A DNA stretch of 64,000 nt from Beroe forskalii (Eukaryota; Ctenophora; Nuda; Beroida; Beroidae): assembly GCA_011033025.1 (NCBI GenBank), contig WFMF01000355.1, forward strand, positions 119,413 through 183,412, in the 5' to 3' direction. Below the pieces are notes generated by a model. The model did not search any database. It was given only the letters and a program-made list of their open reading frames with translations, and was not told the DNA's origin. This document shows, one piece after another, positions 54,216 to 64,000 of this stretch. Each line of letters opens with the position of its first letter. The first letter of the stretch is position 1. Position numbers and translations under genes: made by a program.

Positions 54216-54465
54216 TTTGCTCCCAACTATCATGATATTATTATTATATCTTATTATTATGCTATCACCCTGTGACACTCAAATCTCTAACTTATACCCC
54301 TGGCCAGTTTTTTTTATTACCGCGGGGGTTACCGCCCTGGCTATGGCGGGAATTGCGATCAACTTTGTAAAGTTCAAAGGGAAGAATGGATTGATGGACG
54401 CTCTCTTTCCAGCTAATTTATATTTATGCTTCAAAGTTAGTTCACCAACCTTATCGGCCTTCATT
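54216..54465. other. Unrecognised short frame with hydrophobic stretch
   Basis: A + frame (ATG 54232) of under 80 codons has a hydrophobic segment (VFFITAGVTALAMAGIAINF). No family, no splice context and only weak start context; more likely chance in AT-rich DNA. Confidence 0.2.
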
Positions 54466-54800
54466 TAGCCGGCCTTTATTTAGCCGGCCCTTTTTTAACC
54501 GGCCCTATGGACAAAAATTTTCCAAGCAGTTGCCAAGCCAAGAAATTTTTGCTCAGAATAGCCACGAAAACCAACTTATACTACGTAAATTGCATCAAAA
54601 AACCCAAATAGCCAAATCCTGGTCTCATATATCATGATTAAGGTCATTATCTGTGTTATATAATGACGGTCAAATAAGTTTATCAGTACATAAGCCAACT
54701 AATAAAAGTTTCATCTGACCTAAATCAACTGGCCTTTAATTTAATCGGCCCCACTTTAACCGGCCCCTTGAAAAGTCGTTTTTGTTCTCAAGGGCTGGTT
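54466..54800. repeat. Dispersed TTTAACCGGCCC words
   Basis: TTTAGCCGGCC / TTTAACCGGCCC occurs three times at 54466-54507 and again at 54728-54770. AACCGGCCCCTTGA is partly mirrored by TCAAGGGCTGGTT near 54799-54811. Confidence 0.6.
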
Positions 54801-54819
54801 AAATTAGGGCCAATAAGTA

Positions 54820-55138
54820 TATAACTACTCAAGCTCTCAAGAGCATTGGGATTCATAGTACTTGTGATTCTCAGGTAGATGAGGGCTGAGGCTCCCCTGT
54901 TTTCAGGATAGTACGGCTAATCCGATGACATGTCCCAGTTAGAGTCAAGTTGAAGATAAAATCTCATCTCCCTGAGATCTGATTTTACACTTTTAAAGCT
55001 GGCCTGCCTACTTTCCCGTATTTAAATGTAATAAGCGTCTGAAAATAACGTCAGGCATGAAGTAAAAAATCTCAAACTTGATTCGATAAAATCAGCAATG
55101 GAAAATTTTTCTCTAAAGCCCAAGAGAATAAAACCTAC
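54820..55138. other. No recognisable gene
   Basis: Nothing supported. Confidence 0.5.
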
Positions 55139-55146
55139 TGCCTAGT

Positions 55147-55543
55147 CTAGCTGCCGAACTGCCCTCCTTTTGGGAGGGCGCCCTCCCATGCCCTCCATTT
55201 GCCCTCCTTTCGGACCTTGCCCACCTTCTGAAAATTTACCTATAATTCTGATAATTTACTCACAATTTTGAAGATTTGCCTGATATTCACTATCTCGGAT
55301 CACATTTTTAGTCGTTCCCTAAAAAAAAGGTCGCCATTTTTTGAAAATTTACCTACCAAGCACTATCTCGGATCAATTTTGAAAATTTACCTATCAAGCA
55401 CTATCTCGGATCAATTTTGAAAATTTACCTACTTAACAAGCTTAAAATTTATGCATAAGTCACCGAAAAATCTAAAAATTTACCTACAAATGAGAAAATT
55501 TACCTAATAGGCACTATCTCGGATTCAATTTTTAGGCGACGTC

Positions 55544-55584
<41 letters not shown>

Positions 55585-55702
55585 TCGCCATATGTTTTCT
55601 CAAATACACCCACGGAAATTGCCCTCCCTTCAACGCTATTTGCCCTCCCAAATGGGCCAAAAAAGTGCCCTCCCAAAGGATTTTCAAGAGTCGGCAGCTA
55701 TG
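55147..55702 (-). mobile_element. Non-autonomous hAT-like transposon, copy 2 (inverted)
   Basis: Same family as 5050-5853, in the opposite orientation. The ends are CTAGCTGCCGA and, inverted, CATAGCTGCCGA. Flanks are TGCCTAGT (55139-55146) and TGCCTAGA (55703-55710), an 8-bp duplication with one mismatch. It shares CTGCCCTCC/GGGAGGGC subterminal words, GCACTATCTCGGAT units and the long A run (about 55549-55582) followed by GGTCGCCAT. Confidence 0.85.
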
Positions 55703-55710
55703 TGCCTAGA

Positions 55711-56300
55711 TGTAATATCCCAATTTAATTTTTGGAACGTAAATATAAGCATAAAACGCAGAATCGAATTTGAATCTGAAATCAATCTGGGTATTTGCTT
55801 TTCTCTAAAATTTTGCTATGTAGAATGTGGACACGAGTCATTTATATATATGCCATGCTTGCTACTTTGATCTAGAAATCATTTGAATAATGAAATTAAT
55901 TATGTTATTTCCTGTTGCTCTGTCAAGCTGCAGCTGTTGAATAATATTGATATAAGTTCCTCTCAGATGATAGTGCTGATCCTGTGGTAAGAAGAGTGAT
56001 CCTGTTTTAGTCGGAGTTCGGACAGACGGCAGGTTCAGAATTTGATCCATTTCCTTTCGATGATCTAATTTGAGGATGGCGCTTTGCGATTTACTTAAGT
56101 AAAGCACACAATGGTTTAGTAATTGAAAACATTTTAGATTCAGCTGTGAATTGATCGAATTCATTGAACAACGATGCTCTGTTCCATGGGTAACAAGCAG
56201 CATTTTGTGACTCCCGTAGATTTGCCCCACTGGTCACAGAAAATATTGGAATATTTACTTGTATGGAGGGCGCCGAGTATGGTGGCCGAGGTGGCTAATG
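55711..56300. other. No recognisable gene
   Basis: A minus-strand frame of about 120 codons (55862-56230) has mixed composition but no recognisable motif and no splice context. Confidence 0.35.
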
Positions 56301-56847
56301 GCATTTTTTAAGCAATTTTTATTGTAATCAAAGTAAAATCAACCTAAAATAAAAAATAAAATAAAAATAAAACCAAAATGAAATGAAAATAGAATGAAAA
56401 TGAAATAAAAATGAAATGAAAATTTTAAAAAATCAAAATGAAAATCAAAATAAAATACAATCAAAGTAAAACCAAAATTAAATCAAAATAAAATCAAAAT
56501 AAAACCAAAGTAAAATAGAAATAAAACCATTTTAAAATGAAAATAAAATGAAAACGAAATGAAAACGAAATGAAAACGAAATGAAAACGAAATGAAAATG
56601 AAAGTAAAATCAAAATAAAAGTAAAATCAAAATAAAACCAGAATAAAACCAAAGTAAAACCAAAGTAAAACCAAAGTAAAATAAAACCATTTTAAAATGA
56701 AAATAAAAATAAAACGAATTGAAAACGAAATGAAAATGAAAGTAAAATCAAAATAAAACAAAATAAAAGTAAAACCAAAATTAAATCAAAATAAAATCAA
56801 AATAAAACTAAAGTAGAATAAAAAATAAAACCATTTAAAAATTTTAG

Positions 56848-56896
<49 letters not shown>

Positions 56897-56935
56897 AAAA
56901 AAATTTCGAAAAAATTTTGAAAAAAAATCGCTCAT
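56300..56935. repeat. A-rich simple repeat (AAAATGAAAATAAAA) with poly-A
   Basis: About 600 bp of AAAATNAAAAT-type sequence with embedded AAATGAAAACG units, then an A run (56850-56894). Both ends are marked by the 18-bp word ATGGCCGAGGTGGCTAAT or a one-base variant (near 56279 and 56935), which resembles the A box of tRNA-Leu. Confidence 0.8.
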
Positions 56936-57029
56936 GGCCGAGGTGGCTAATCTAGAATCTACAGCGCGCGCTGTATGAAAATTCGTGCGCAACAAAAGTT
57001 ATGTTAAAGGAGTCTGCGCTCACTGACCC

Positions 57030-58225
57030 ATATCTCAAGATCCACAAATAGTAGAGACATGATCGAGGTCATGTTTTGTTCATCTAAGACAGGAGTAGGT
57101 AATTGGCTATAAAAGAAGTTCTGATGACGTCATTATGATGTCATTATGACGTCATCAACTTAGCGAAATTTTCTTGCTTGTTTAGCGAAAATAGGTCATC
57201 TTTGTGCGCATTTTTGACTAAGAAGGAATGGAGATAGCTCAGAAATGTTGAAAAATCGTTAGTTGGAAATTTAAAGAGCTTTCAGAAAATCATACGGATC
57301 ATTGGGCTTTCTCGATTTTTCATCGAGATATACGCGATTTTCTAAGGCACGGTGAAAAATCGATTTTGAAGTTTTAGAAGAAAACTTAAACGAGTGACAT
57401 GTCAAAACTTACGACTTATCATGAGCTGAGACTGGCCAAAGTATGTTGGGCTAAGGCGAAATTGTATAGCAGGCTATGTGGGAAATCGATTTGAGCCAAT
57501 TTTGGTGCTGTGATGACGTCATCAAAATCGCGTAAAAACACTAAAACAACGTATTTTGCGATAGATTGTTATTTTGCGCTAGTTTGAACATCTCTTACTC
57601 AGAGAGTTTTCATTGTATTATGTTTTACTTCAATACATTGCTTGTAGACCTCGAGATTTAGCTATAAAACGAGTTCCGTGGTGAACGGCCGAAAAATGTT
57701 GCCATGGGAAGCCTCCAAAGATTGACCGCTAAATTATTGAGATTGCATCTATGATGAAAATTTGTACTGTAGCCAGCTATTCTGTGATACGATGGTGAAC
57801 TAATGTCTAATAATGGTTTTCATATTTCTCGCAGTGATTTGGGAGGGAAATATAAGATGAAATTATGAATCAAACTAAAATTTTTATTTTTATTCTTCTC
57901 GACACAATCAATTCATATGCAATACCGTACATCACTACATAAATCTTAGTCATATATTAAGTATCCGACTCATGAGAGAAGTATGGGTCGGTTTTAATCC
58001 TGTCAAAAAAGTGTCAAATCGTTATTTGAAGCACGTGAATTCTCGTGGACGTTTTGTAGAAATTACGGGATATAAAGAAACTGGTATTTACACGTGATTT
58101 TCGACTTGATTACATTGAAACAACTTCAAATACGATAAGTTTATGTGAAATTGAAGCCAGTTGCTGTTTTCAGCACGTGAGTTCACGTCAATGAGTTGTA
58201 GATAAATTTAAAGAATTTCTAACAC
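57030..58225 (-). mobile_element. Foldback family 3, arm B
   Basis: Inverted relative to arms A and C: TGATGACGTCATTATGATGT, ATTTTTCATCGAGATATACG, TGATGACGTCATCAAAATCG, GTGGACGTTTTGTAGAAAT, CAGCACGTGAGTTCACGTCA. With arm C it flanks LINE family 2 symmetrically, ending inward at GAGTTGTAGATAAA. Confidence 0.8.
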
Positions 58226-58350
58226 GCTTAGACAATCTCTAATATAACCTTCGGAAATATTTTGCCATTAAAGCGTGGCCAAAGTTTGATATCAAAAAGT
58301 GTCAGATCAAGACATTCATAAAACATTCCTATTTACAAGCCATAACAATG

Positions 58351-61308
58351 TTATATTCCATTAAATGCAGTCTCAAAATAGTAAGTTTTCAAAAGTTTCT
58401 TAAATGTAGCAAGTTCGGAGCTACATCTAATGTTGTATGGCAAGTTGTTCCATATCTTAGGGGCAGAATATGAAAATGCTGCTTCAGTTTTCGCAAGGCA
58501 TGGTGGTTGAGGAACTTTCAAGAAATAAAAGTCATTGTCGAGTCTGAGACTGATGTTTTTAATTTCTCTTACAGAAATCATTTCCTTGAGGTATTGTGGA
58601 GCAAGGTTGTTTAAACATTTGAAAACTAGGAGAGCTATTTTGAATTTTATTCTGAATTCAACAGGTAGGAAATGAAGCTTTTTAAGGTATGGTTTAATAT
58701 GCTCCCATTTCTTCTTGCCATACAGTTTGAAGATAAATCGAACAGCATTATTCTGTAGCTTCTGAAGTTTCTGAATATTTTTCTTTGTCAAACCTCCATA
58801 AGACGCATTACAATAGTCAATTACTGATAGAATGTTAGAATGAACAAGTTGGACTTTGAGTTCATAACTGAGCTTTGATCCAATTCTTTTGAGGTCTCTT
58901 AGATTGAGGTAGCAGACTTGGGATATAACTTTGACCTGCTCACTCATATCTAACTGATGATCAAAATAGAATCCAAGATTTTTAGCATTCAGTGCTGGTG
59001 ATAGTTCTATTTGGCCGAAATTGTTTCCCAGATCAAGCTTCTCAATAGGACTAACATAATAACCTATATCAAGGAATTCTGTCTTGTCATCATTGAGCTT
59101 CATGAAGTTTAGAGCCATCCATTTCTTAACTTCACCAAGACAGAGTTGGATGTCTTTAAGATCTGGATTTTCAGAATTGACATCAAATGAAAAATATATC
59201 TGTGTGTCATCTGCATACAAGTGAATACAAAATCCATACTTGGTTACTATATTTTCAAGTTCCTTTGTGTACAGGATAAACAAAAGTGGTCCCAGTATTG
59301 AGCCCTGTGGTACACCTATATTCAGCTCACATTCAGAAGAATAGGAGCCATTGACTGTTACTTTGAATTTTCTTCCAGTAAGATAGGATTGTAGCCATTT
59401 AATCACTATACCATCCAATTTGTAACATCTTTTAAGTCTCTCTATTAGAATGTCATGATTTATGGTATCAAATGCTGCACTCAGATCAAGTAACAGCAGT
59501 ACTGCATTATTTCTTTTATCCATCATGATAAGCAGATCATTCTGTATCTTCAAGACTGCTGTTTCACAACTATGAAATTTGCGATAAGCAGATTGATATT
59601 CTGAGAATAAGTCTTCCCTATCAAAGAATTCAATGAGTTGCTTGTGAACTACCTTTTCCAGGAGCTTTGATATGTATGGTATATTACTAACTGGTCTGTA
59701 ATTGCTTAAGACATCTGAGTCAAGATTCGATTTTTTCAAGCTAGGTCTTATGAGAGCTGTTTTAAGTTGAGATGGAAAATTCCCTGTTTTCAGTGATTCA
59801 TTGACAATGAAGTGTATGATGTCTATCAGTTCAGGTAAAGATGCCTTAAACAGCCACATTGGCAGGATGTCCAGCTCACATGATTTATCTGACAGATCTT
59901 TGGCTATGTCCAGTAATTCTTCAACTGAAACTTCATTGAATTTATTTAACTTTTCTTGCTGCTTCAATTGCTCTTTGTCTACGAAAATTGCACCTTCCAA
60001 GTTTGATGATTCTTTTGCTATTTCCGAGTAGATGTTTTTGATCTTATTGTCAAAGAATGTCTTGAAGTTCTCAGCAAGTAATGTATCATCACTACAATGT
60101 GGTAATTTGCTTGTCCCATATTCTTTATCCAGGAGATGGTTCAACACTTTGTGGGTTGCTCTTGGATTTCCCTTACTGGAGCTAAGTTTTTCATTAAAGT
60201 AAATATTTCTTGCATTGTTTATTATCATAGCTTTATCGATACATTTCTCATTGAATATCTCTCTTGCTTCCAAATCATCTTTGTTCTTATTAAATTTTCT
60301 TTGTGCCTTCCTCATATCAACTCTAGCATTTTTACATTTGGTGTTCCACCAAGGAGATTGATTGACCTTGAAGTTCCGAGTAATGTAAGGGGCATGTTTG
60401 TCCAAAACATCTTTCACATTATTTTGATATAGAGTAATAGCTTGATCTACAGATGTGAGTTCTGCCATACTCAAAGAACAAAATAAATCATGTCGAAATT
60501 CATTAACATCTATTTTTTTGAATTCACGAACATCTTTTGTTTCAAAGGCCTTCAAGTTGTTTGCAGATAAGGGAATATGGTTTGGAACATCAAAATATAC
60601 AAGATGATGATCTGATGTTGTGCCTTTATCAACTTCTACAACAACATCTTCAATGGGTAAGGCCTCAGTGCCAGACCTCAGGGTCAATACAAGGTCTAAA
60701 ATACCTCCTGAAATATGAGTTGGTTCTTCCACATGTTGATAGAAACCCTTGCTTTCGTAAAGAGCTTTGAATTTCTTTGCATTCTGGTCATCTTTGTTCT
60801 CCAAATGAAAATTAAAATCTCCACATATCATTGGGGCACCAAATTTTTCAACAACATTCTCCAGATACTGCTCAAACTCTTCCAGGAATTTATTCACCTT
60901 GGTTTCTTCATACTTACTTTTAGTTTTTGTTCTTGTAGTACGATAGATGACACAAAGTCTTGTTGGAATTGCTGCTGACTTAATCAAACATTCTGAGACT
61001 TCAAATGATTTGAAACCCTTGACAATGTGCTTGTCGACTGATACTCTGCTAGGGTTAAACAGGAATGCTACTCCACCCCCTTTGCCTTTTCTAGGACAGC
61101 TCTTGATATCAAACCCAAAATCATGAATTTCTGCAAATATTGCTTTATCCTTTGCTTTGAGCCAGGTTTCTGTCACACAGCAAACATCTATTTTTCTTTC
61201 TTTGAGCATTTCAAGTGTCCCACATACTTTATTACATAGGGACTGTGCATTAAAACAAGAAATTCTGAGATCTTGATGAAGGCCAGTTGTTTCTGCTCCT
61301 ATGTTCAC
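58351..61308 (-). CDS. LINE family 2 ORF2, endonuclease-reverse transcriptase
   Basis: 985 codons without a stop. Endonuclease, residues about 10-245: ISCFNAQSLCNK, CCVTETWL, GKGGGVAFLF, ICGDFNFHLEN, LDLVLT and the catalytic TSDHHLVYF. Reverse transcriptase, about 500-790: NYRPVSNIPYISKLLEKV, SCETAVLKIQNDL, LLLDLSAAFDTINHD, VPQGSILGPLLFILYT and catalytic HLYADDTQIYF. The C terminus has APKIWNNLPYNIRCSS and ends YYFETAFNGI. All key catalytic residues are present, so the protein could be active. The first codon in the frame here is GTG; the next in-frame ATG lies inside the endonuclease core, which supports entry from ORF1 by -1 frameshifting at 61314-61320. Confidence 0.9.
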   Translation of the reverse strand: MNIGAETTGLHQDLRISCFNAQSLCNKVCGTLEMLKERKIDVCCVTETWLKAKDKAIFAEIHDFGFDIKSCPRKGKGGGVAFLFNPSRVSVDKHIVKGFKSFEVSECLIKSAAIPTRLCVIYRTTRTKTKSKYEETKVNKFLEEFEQYLENVVEKFGAPMICGDFNFHLENKDDQNAKKFKALYESKGFYQHVEEPTHISGGILDLVLTLRSGTEALPIEDVVVEVDKGTTSDHHLVYFDVPNHIPLSANNLKAFETKDVREFKKIDVNEFRHDLFCSLSMAELTSVDQAITLYQNNVKDVLDKHAPYITRNFKVNQSPWWNTKCKNARVDMRKAQRKFNKNKDDLEAREIFNEKCIDKAMIINNARNIYFNEKLSSSKGNPRATHKVLNHLLDKEYGTSKLPHCSDDTLLAENFKTFFDNKIKNIYSEIAKESSNLEGAIFVDKEQLKQQEKLNKFNEVSVEELLDIAKDLSDKSCELDILPMWLFKASLPELIDIIHFIVNESLKTGNFPSQLKTALIRPSLKKSNLDSDVLSNYRPVSNIPYISKLLEKVVHKQLIEFFDREDLFSEYQSAYRKFHSCETAVLKIQNDLLIMMDKRNNAVLLLLDLSAAFDTINHDILIERLKRCYKLDGIVIKWLQSYLTGRKFKVTVNGSYSSECELNIGVPQGSILGPLLFILYTKELENIVTKYGFCIHLYADDTQIYFSFDVNSENPDLKDIQLCLGEVKKWMALNFMKLNDDKTEFLDIGYYVSPIEKLDLGNNFGQIELSPALNAKNLGFYFDHQLDMSEQVKVISQVCYLNLRDLKRIGSKLSYELKVQLVHSNILSVIDYCNASYGGLTKKNIQKLQKLQNNAVRFIFKLYGKKKWEHIKPYLKKLHFLPVEFRIKFKIALLVFKCLNNLAPQYLKEMISVREIKNISLRLDNDFYFLKVPQPPCLAKTEAAFSYSAPKIWNNLPYNIRCSSELATFKKLLKTYYFETAFNGI

Positions 61309-62870
61309 ATTACGTTTTTTGACTGAAATTCAGTGTTTTCCTTCAGACGATTTATCTCCCGAATAATAACTGGGCACTTCTGATCACCTGCATTATGTGT
61401 TTTGTACATTTCAGCATCGTTACCATGCTTTGATGCTAAACAACGAACACAGCAATGTTGCTTTGTATCACTCTTTACAGGACAAGAAGCAGATTTATGA
61501 CTTTTCATACAATACATACATGCAGGGGTCTTGCCTTTAGCTGGACAGTCAACTGAGATGTGCCCAAGCATTTGACAATGATAGCAGTGTTTGAAATGAT
61601 ACCTATCACGAAACTGATACCTACTATTACCTAGATAGATGTTTCCTTGTTGCTTTTGTACTATGGCTGATCTTATAGCTGGAGATATTTTGAGACCCAT
61701 AGTATAAAATTCATTGACAGTATTCTTGCTCACATAAACAACTTCTAGAGTATGCCCCATTTCATATAGAGCTCTTATGCAAGGATTTTTAGAGAGTACT
61801 TTATTCACTATTATTTCCTTCTCTTGCTTCCTTACTTCCTCAATACTCTGTGATCTATCCACTTCCTCTAAGACTTCACTAAGAACATTATGCAAGCTCA
61901 CTTTAGGAAGCATTTTCGTTGCATGTTTGGTCTGATAGCCATGCTCTTGAAGTACATTAGAGTCATTCAGGACTTTCTCAATCTGATTTCTTACATTCAA
62001 ATCTTTGAAACCTATCACAATTTTCATACTCTTGGTATTAGCACGAATAAATTCAACCTGGACATTCTTGAGCTTGATTTCTGCAGCTTTCTTTGCACTA
62101 TCCATATTCTTTTGAGCTGATTCATGATTTCTGTCCACTGGATGTAAAATTAAAACTTCAGTGGATGAAGTAGCTATCTTATTTGATGGAATTGGGGATG
62201 AAATTGGCATGTTAGTAGTAGATGCTGATGCTCCTAGGGCAGTTGCTTTGCTAAAAATAGTAGATCCAACTGCAGCATCATTAAATGGTGGTGGTGTTGT
62301 TGTTCCCACAACAGATGCATAGCTGGCATTGTTAGTGCCTTTAGGCAACTGTTCTTCTTCACTTGAAAGAACAGATTGATCTGACCCAGAAGTCAAATTG
62401 ATTCCCATAACAGAACTAGTATGAACAATTCCCTCATTTTTGCAACTTAGCACCTGATGCAATAGCAGTTTTATTTCGTCCATTGACTGTGAAAGATCAT
62501 CAACACGTTTGTCAATCATTTCTACCTTGTCACCATAATGATTACTATTGCCCAACTCACCACAACCATCAATCTGATGATCATCATTGGGCTCATCTTC
62601 ACTGCTTTCATCTTCACTACTGTCATCTTCACTGCTTTCATCCTGACTGGTCACATCATTCTCACATTCAGCACTAAGATCTGTAGAAATAACAGTATCA
62701 TCTTTAAATGAGCAATTCAATTCACTACTGGTAGTAGAATCTGTAATTGAGGAGAATTCATTGTTGAGCTGGTCAACACTTTTGATATAATAGAGGAGGG
62801 CTTTGATGACAGTATCTTTATTTACATATTTAAATGAATCAAATTCACCAAATGTAAATTCGCTTACAAT
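61305..62870 (-). CDS. LINE family 2 ORF1, zinc-knuckle protein
   Basis: The frame is open from 62870 to TGA 61305. It has no ATG near its start; the first non-ATG candidate is TTG 62720. The N-terminal part is highly acidic (SEDDSSEDESSEDEPNDD). A Ser/Thr-rich linker follows, then a basic region (MKIVIGFKDLNVRNQIEKVL, KMLPKVSLHNVLSEVL), and three C-terminal Cys/His clusters: CYHCQMLGHISVDC, CMYCMKSHKSASC and CCVRCLASKHGND...H. Such knuckles bind nucleic acid in LINE ORF1 proteins. The last codons are AAA AAC GTA ATG TGA, with the slip heptamer just before the end. Confidence 0.85.
   Translation of the reverse strand: MVSEFTFGEFDSFKYVNKDTVIKALLYYIKSVDQLNNEFSSITDSTTSSELNCSFKDDTVISTDLSAECENDVTSQDESSEDDSSEDESSEDEPNDDHQIDGCGELGNSNHYGDKVEMIDKRVDDLSQSMDEIKLLLHQVLSCKNEGIVHTSSVMGINLTSGSDQSVLSSEEEQLPKGTNNASYASVVGTTTPPPFNDAAVGSTIFSKATALGASASTTNMPISSPIPSNKIATSSTEVLILHPVDRNHESAQKNMDSAKKAAEIKLKNVQVEFIRANTKSMKIVIGFKDLNVRNQIEKVLNDSNVLQEHGYQTKHATKMLPKVSLHNVLSEVLEEVDRSQSIEEVRKQEKEIIVNKVLSKNPCIRALYEMGHTLEVVYVSKNTVNEFYTMGLKISPAIRSAIVQKQQGNIYLGNSRYQFRDRYHFKHCYHCQMLGHISVDCPAKGKTPACMYCMKSHKSASCPVKSDTKQHCCVRCLASKHGNDAEMYKTHNAGDQKCPVIIREINRLKENTEFQSKNVM
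61314..61320 (-). promoter_or_regulatory. Candidate -1 frameshift slip site A AAA AAC (LINE family 2)
   Basis: The ORF1 frame reads TCA AAA AAC GTA ATG TGA. After a -1 slip the ribosome would read AAA AAA CGT AAT GTG AAC, which is the ORF2 frame. Same heptamer as in LINE family 1. Confidence 0.6.
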
Positions 62871-62899
62871 TCAACCCATTTCTTTCATCGTTTTTCTAT

Positions 62900-64000
62900 C
62901 TCTTTTTCAAGTTTCGTTCCGGGGATATGTATATAGGACCTCCATAACCGACATTTTGGACGGTTTTCGGTAACCCCTGCTTAAATGCTTAATTAGGTGT
63001 GGCCAGTCCATTTTGTCACATCAATTTTTCTGTTCGGACGAACATTACTAAGCCTCGTGCAGTCGAAACAACGTTATTCTTACTTGAAATTATAAAAATT
63101 GACATAATTCTTTATTTCTACAACTCATTGACGTGAACTCGTGCTGAAAACAACAACTGGCTTCAATTTCACATACCTTTATCGTATTTGAACTTGTTTC
63201 AATGTAATCAAGTCGAAATTCACGTGTAAATACCAGTTTCCTTAAATACCGTAATTTCTACAAAATGTCCACGAGAATTCACGTCCTTCATAATTTCATC
63301 TTATATTTCCCTCCCAAATCACTGCGAGAAATATGAAAACCATTATTAGATATTATTTCACCATCGTATCACAGAATAGCTGGCTACAGTACAAATTTTC
63401 ATCATAGCTATGCAATCTCAATAATTTAGCGGTCAATCTTTGGAGTTTGGAGGCTTCCCATGGCAACATTTTTCGGCCGTTCACCACGGAACTCGTTTTA
63501 TAGCTAAATCTCGAGGTCTACAAGCAATGTATTGAAGTAAAACTCTCTGAGTAAGAGATGTTCAAACTAGCGCAAAATAACAATCTATCGCAAAATACAT
63601 TGTTTTAGTGTTTTTACGCGATTTTGATGACGTCATCACAGCACCAAAATTGGCTCAAATCGATTTCCCACATAGCCTGCTATACAATTTCGCCTTAGCC
63701 CAACATACTTTGGCCGGTCTCAGCTCATGATAAGTCGTAAGTTTTGACATGTCACTCGTTTAAGTTTTCTTCTAAAACTTCAAAATCGATTTTTCACCGA
63801 GCCTTAGAAAATCGTATATCTCGATGAAAAATCGAGATAGCCCAATGATCCGTATGATTTTCTGAAAAGCTCTTTAAATTTCCAACTAACGATTTTTCAA
63901 CATTTCTGAGCTATCTCCATTCCTTCTTGGTCAAAAATGCGCACAAAAGATGACCTATTTTCGCTAAACAAGCAAGAAAATTTCCTTTTTAAGTTTTTAA
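62900..64000 (+). mobile_element. Foldback family 3, arm C (runs off the window)
   Basis: Inverse of arm B almost throughout: CTACAACTCATTGACGTGAA, TTTCTACAAAATGTCCACGA, GCGATTTTGATGACGTCAT, ATCTCGATGAAAAATCGAGA, CGCTAAACAAGCAAGAAAAT. It departs from B only in the last 15-20 bases of the window. Confidence 0.8.

Larger units (their letters stand above)
58330..62880 (-). mobile_element. LINE family 2 (Jockey/CR1 group), both ORFs open
   Basis: Two long frames without internal stops (61305-62870 ORF1, 58351-61308 ORF2), lying between foldback arms B and C. The 5' end appears to stop near 62870-62880, within an ORF1 frame that still lacks an ATG, so 5' truncation is likely. The 3' end is unclear and no AAAT-type tail was seen. 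Confidence 0.8.

Noticed and set aside
54217..54468. Small membrane protein frame
   Set aside because: Hydrophobic AT-rich codons at the edge of a repeat, no recognisable family, weak start.
56275..56300. tRNA-Leu-like A box (ATGGCCGAGGTGGCTAAT)
   Set aside because: No B box and no tRNA fold follow; it runs into A-rich simple sequence.

Overview
The window is eukaryotic, most likely from a marine invertebrate animal. It is AT-rich and has no bacterial gene organisation. It holds three intron-separated exons of a SET/TAF-I-type histone chaperone, an intron-less rhodopsin-like GPCR, Jockey/CR1-group LINEs whose ORF1 carries zinc knuckles, tRNA-derived SINE material, and many palindromic and nested DNA transposons and minisatellites. 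Nothing in the sequence fixes the phylum. Only two host genes are well supported: the GPCR (10363-11499, +) and the SET-like gene (15605-16558, -, 5' half only). Almost everything else is mobile or repetitive.

Layout. 0-9.3 kb: small hairpin elements, minisatellites, an 804-bp hAT-like element (5050-5853) with an 8-bp target duplication, a higher-order repeat built on a GGTACC palindrome (6.9-7.9 kb), and a tRNA-like sequence. 10.3-11.5 kb: the GPCR. 12-14.1 kb: minisatellites built on the word TGGAGGCTA. 15.6-16.6 kb: SET-like exons. 16.6-27.3 kb: LINE family 1 copy 1, broken by a 1.17-kb element full of GTTACGGAAGGA motifs and by a 4.55-kb foldback transposon, which itself holds a 1.1-kb hAT-like element and a tRNA-derived SINE. 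29.7-33.9 kb: a second, 5'-truncated copy of the same LINE. 34.6-39 kb: a TIR element and several strong hairpins. 38.5-45 kb: a degenerate tandem repeat carrying two copies of a palindromic TCCATTGGATCCA element; the second copy was hit by another foldback transposon (41357-44682). 47.6-51.0 kb: an inverted-repeat-bounded segment carrying one LINE-1-ORF1-like gene. 51.7-52.7 kb: a tandemly duplicated exon-like unit. 52.7-54.2 kb, 57.0-58.2 kb and 62.9-64.0 kb: three arms of a third foldback family, two of them flanking a second LINE family (58.3-62.9 kb) with both ORFs open. 55147-55702: an inverted second copy of the 5-kb hAT-like element.

The most interesting signals are these. (1) In both LINE families, three loci in all, ORF1 ends in the heptamer A AAA AAC and ORF2 lies in the -1 frame without a nearby AUG. 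This is the arrangement expected for programmed -1 frameshifting. (2) Two otherwise different foldback transposons share a terminus beginning TA(C/G)TCCA, a 3-bp target duplication, and an internal module with a conserved core bounded by inverted arms whose sequence differs but stays complementary. (3) A TIR-bounded segment carries an ORF1p-like RNA-binding protein and no visible transposase.
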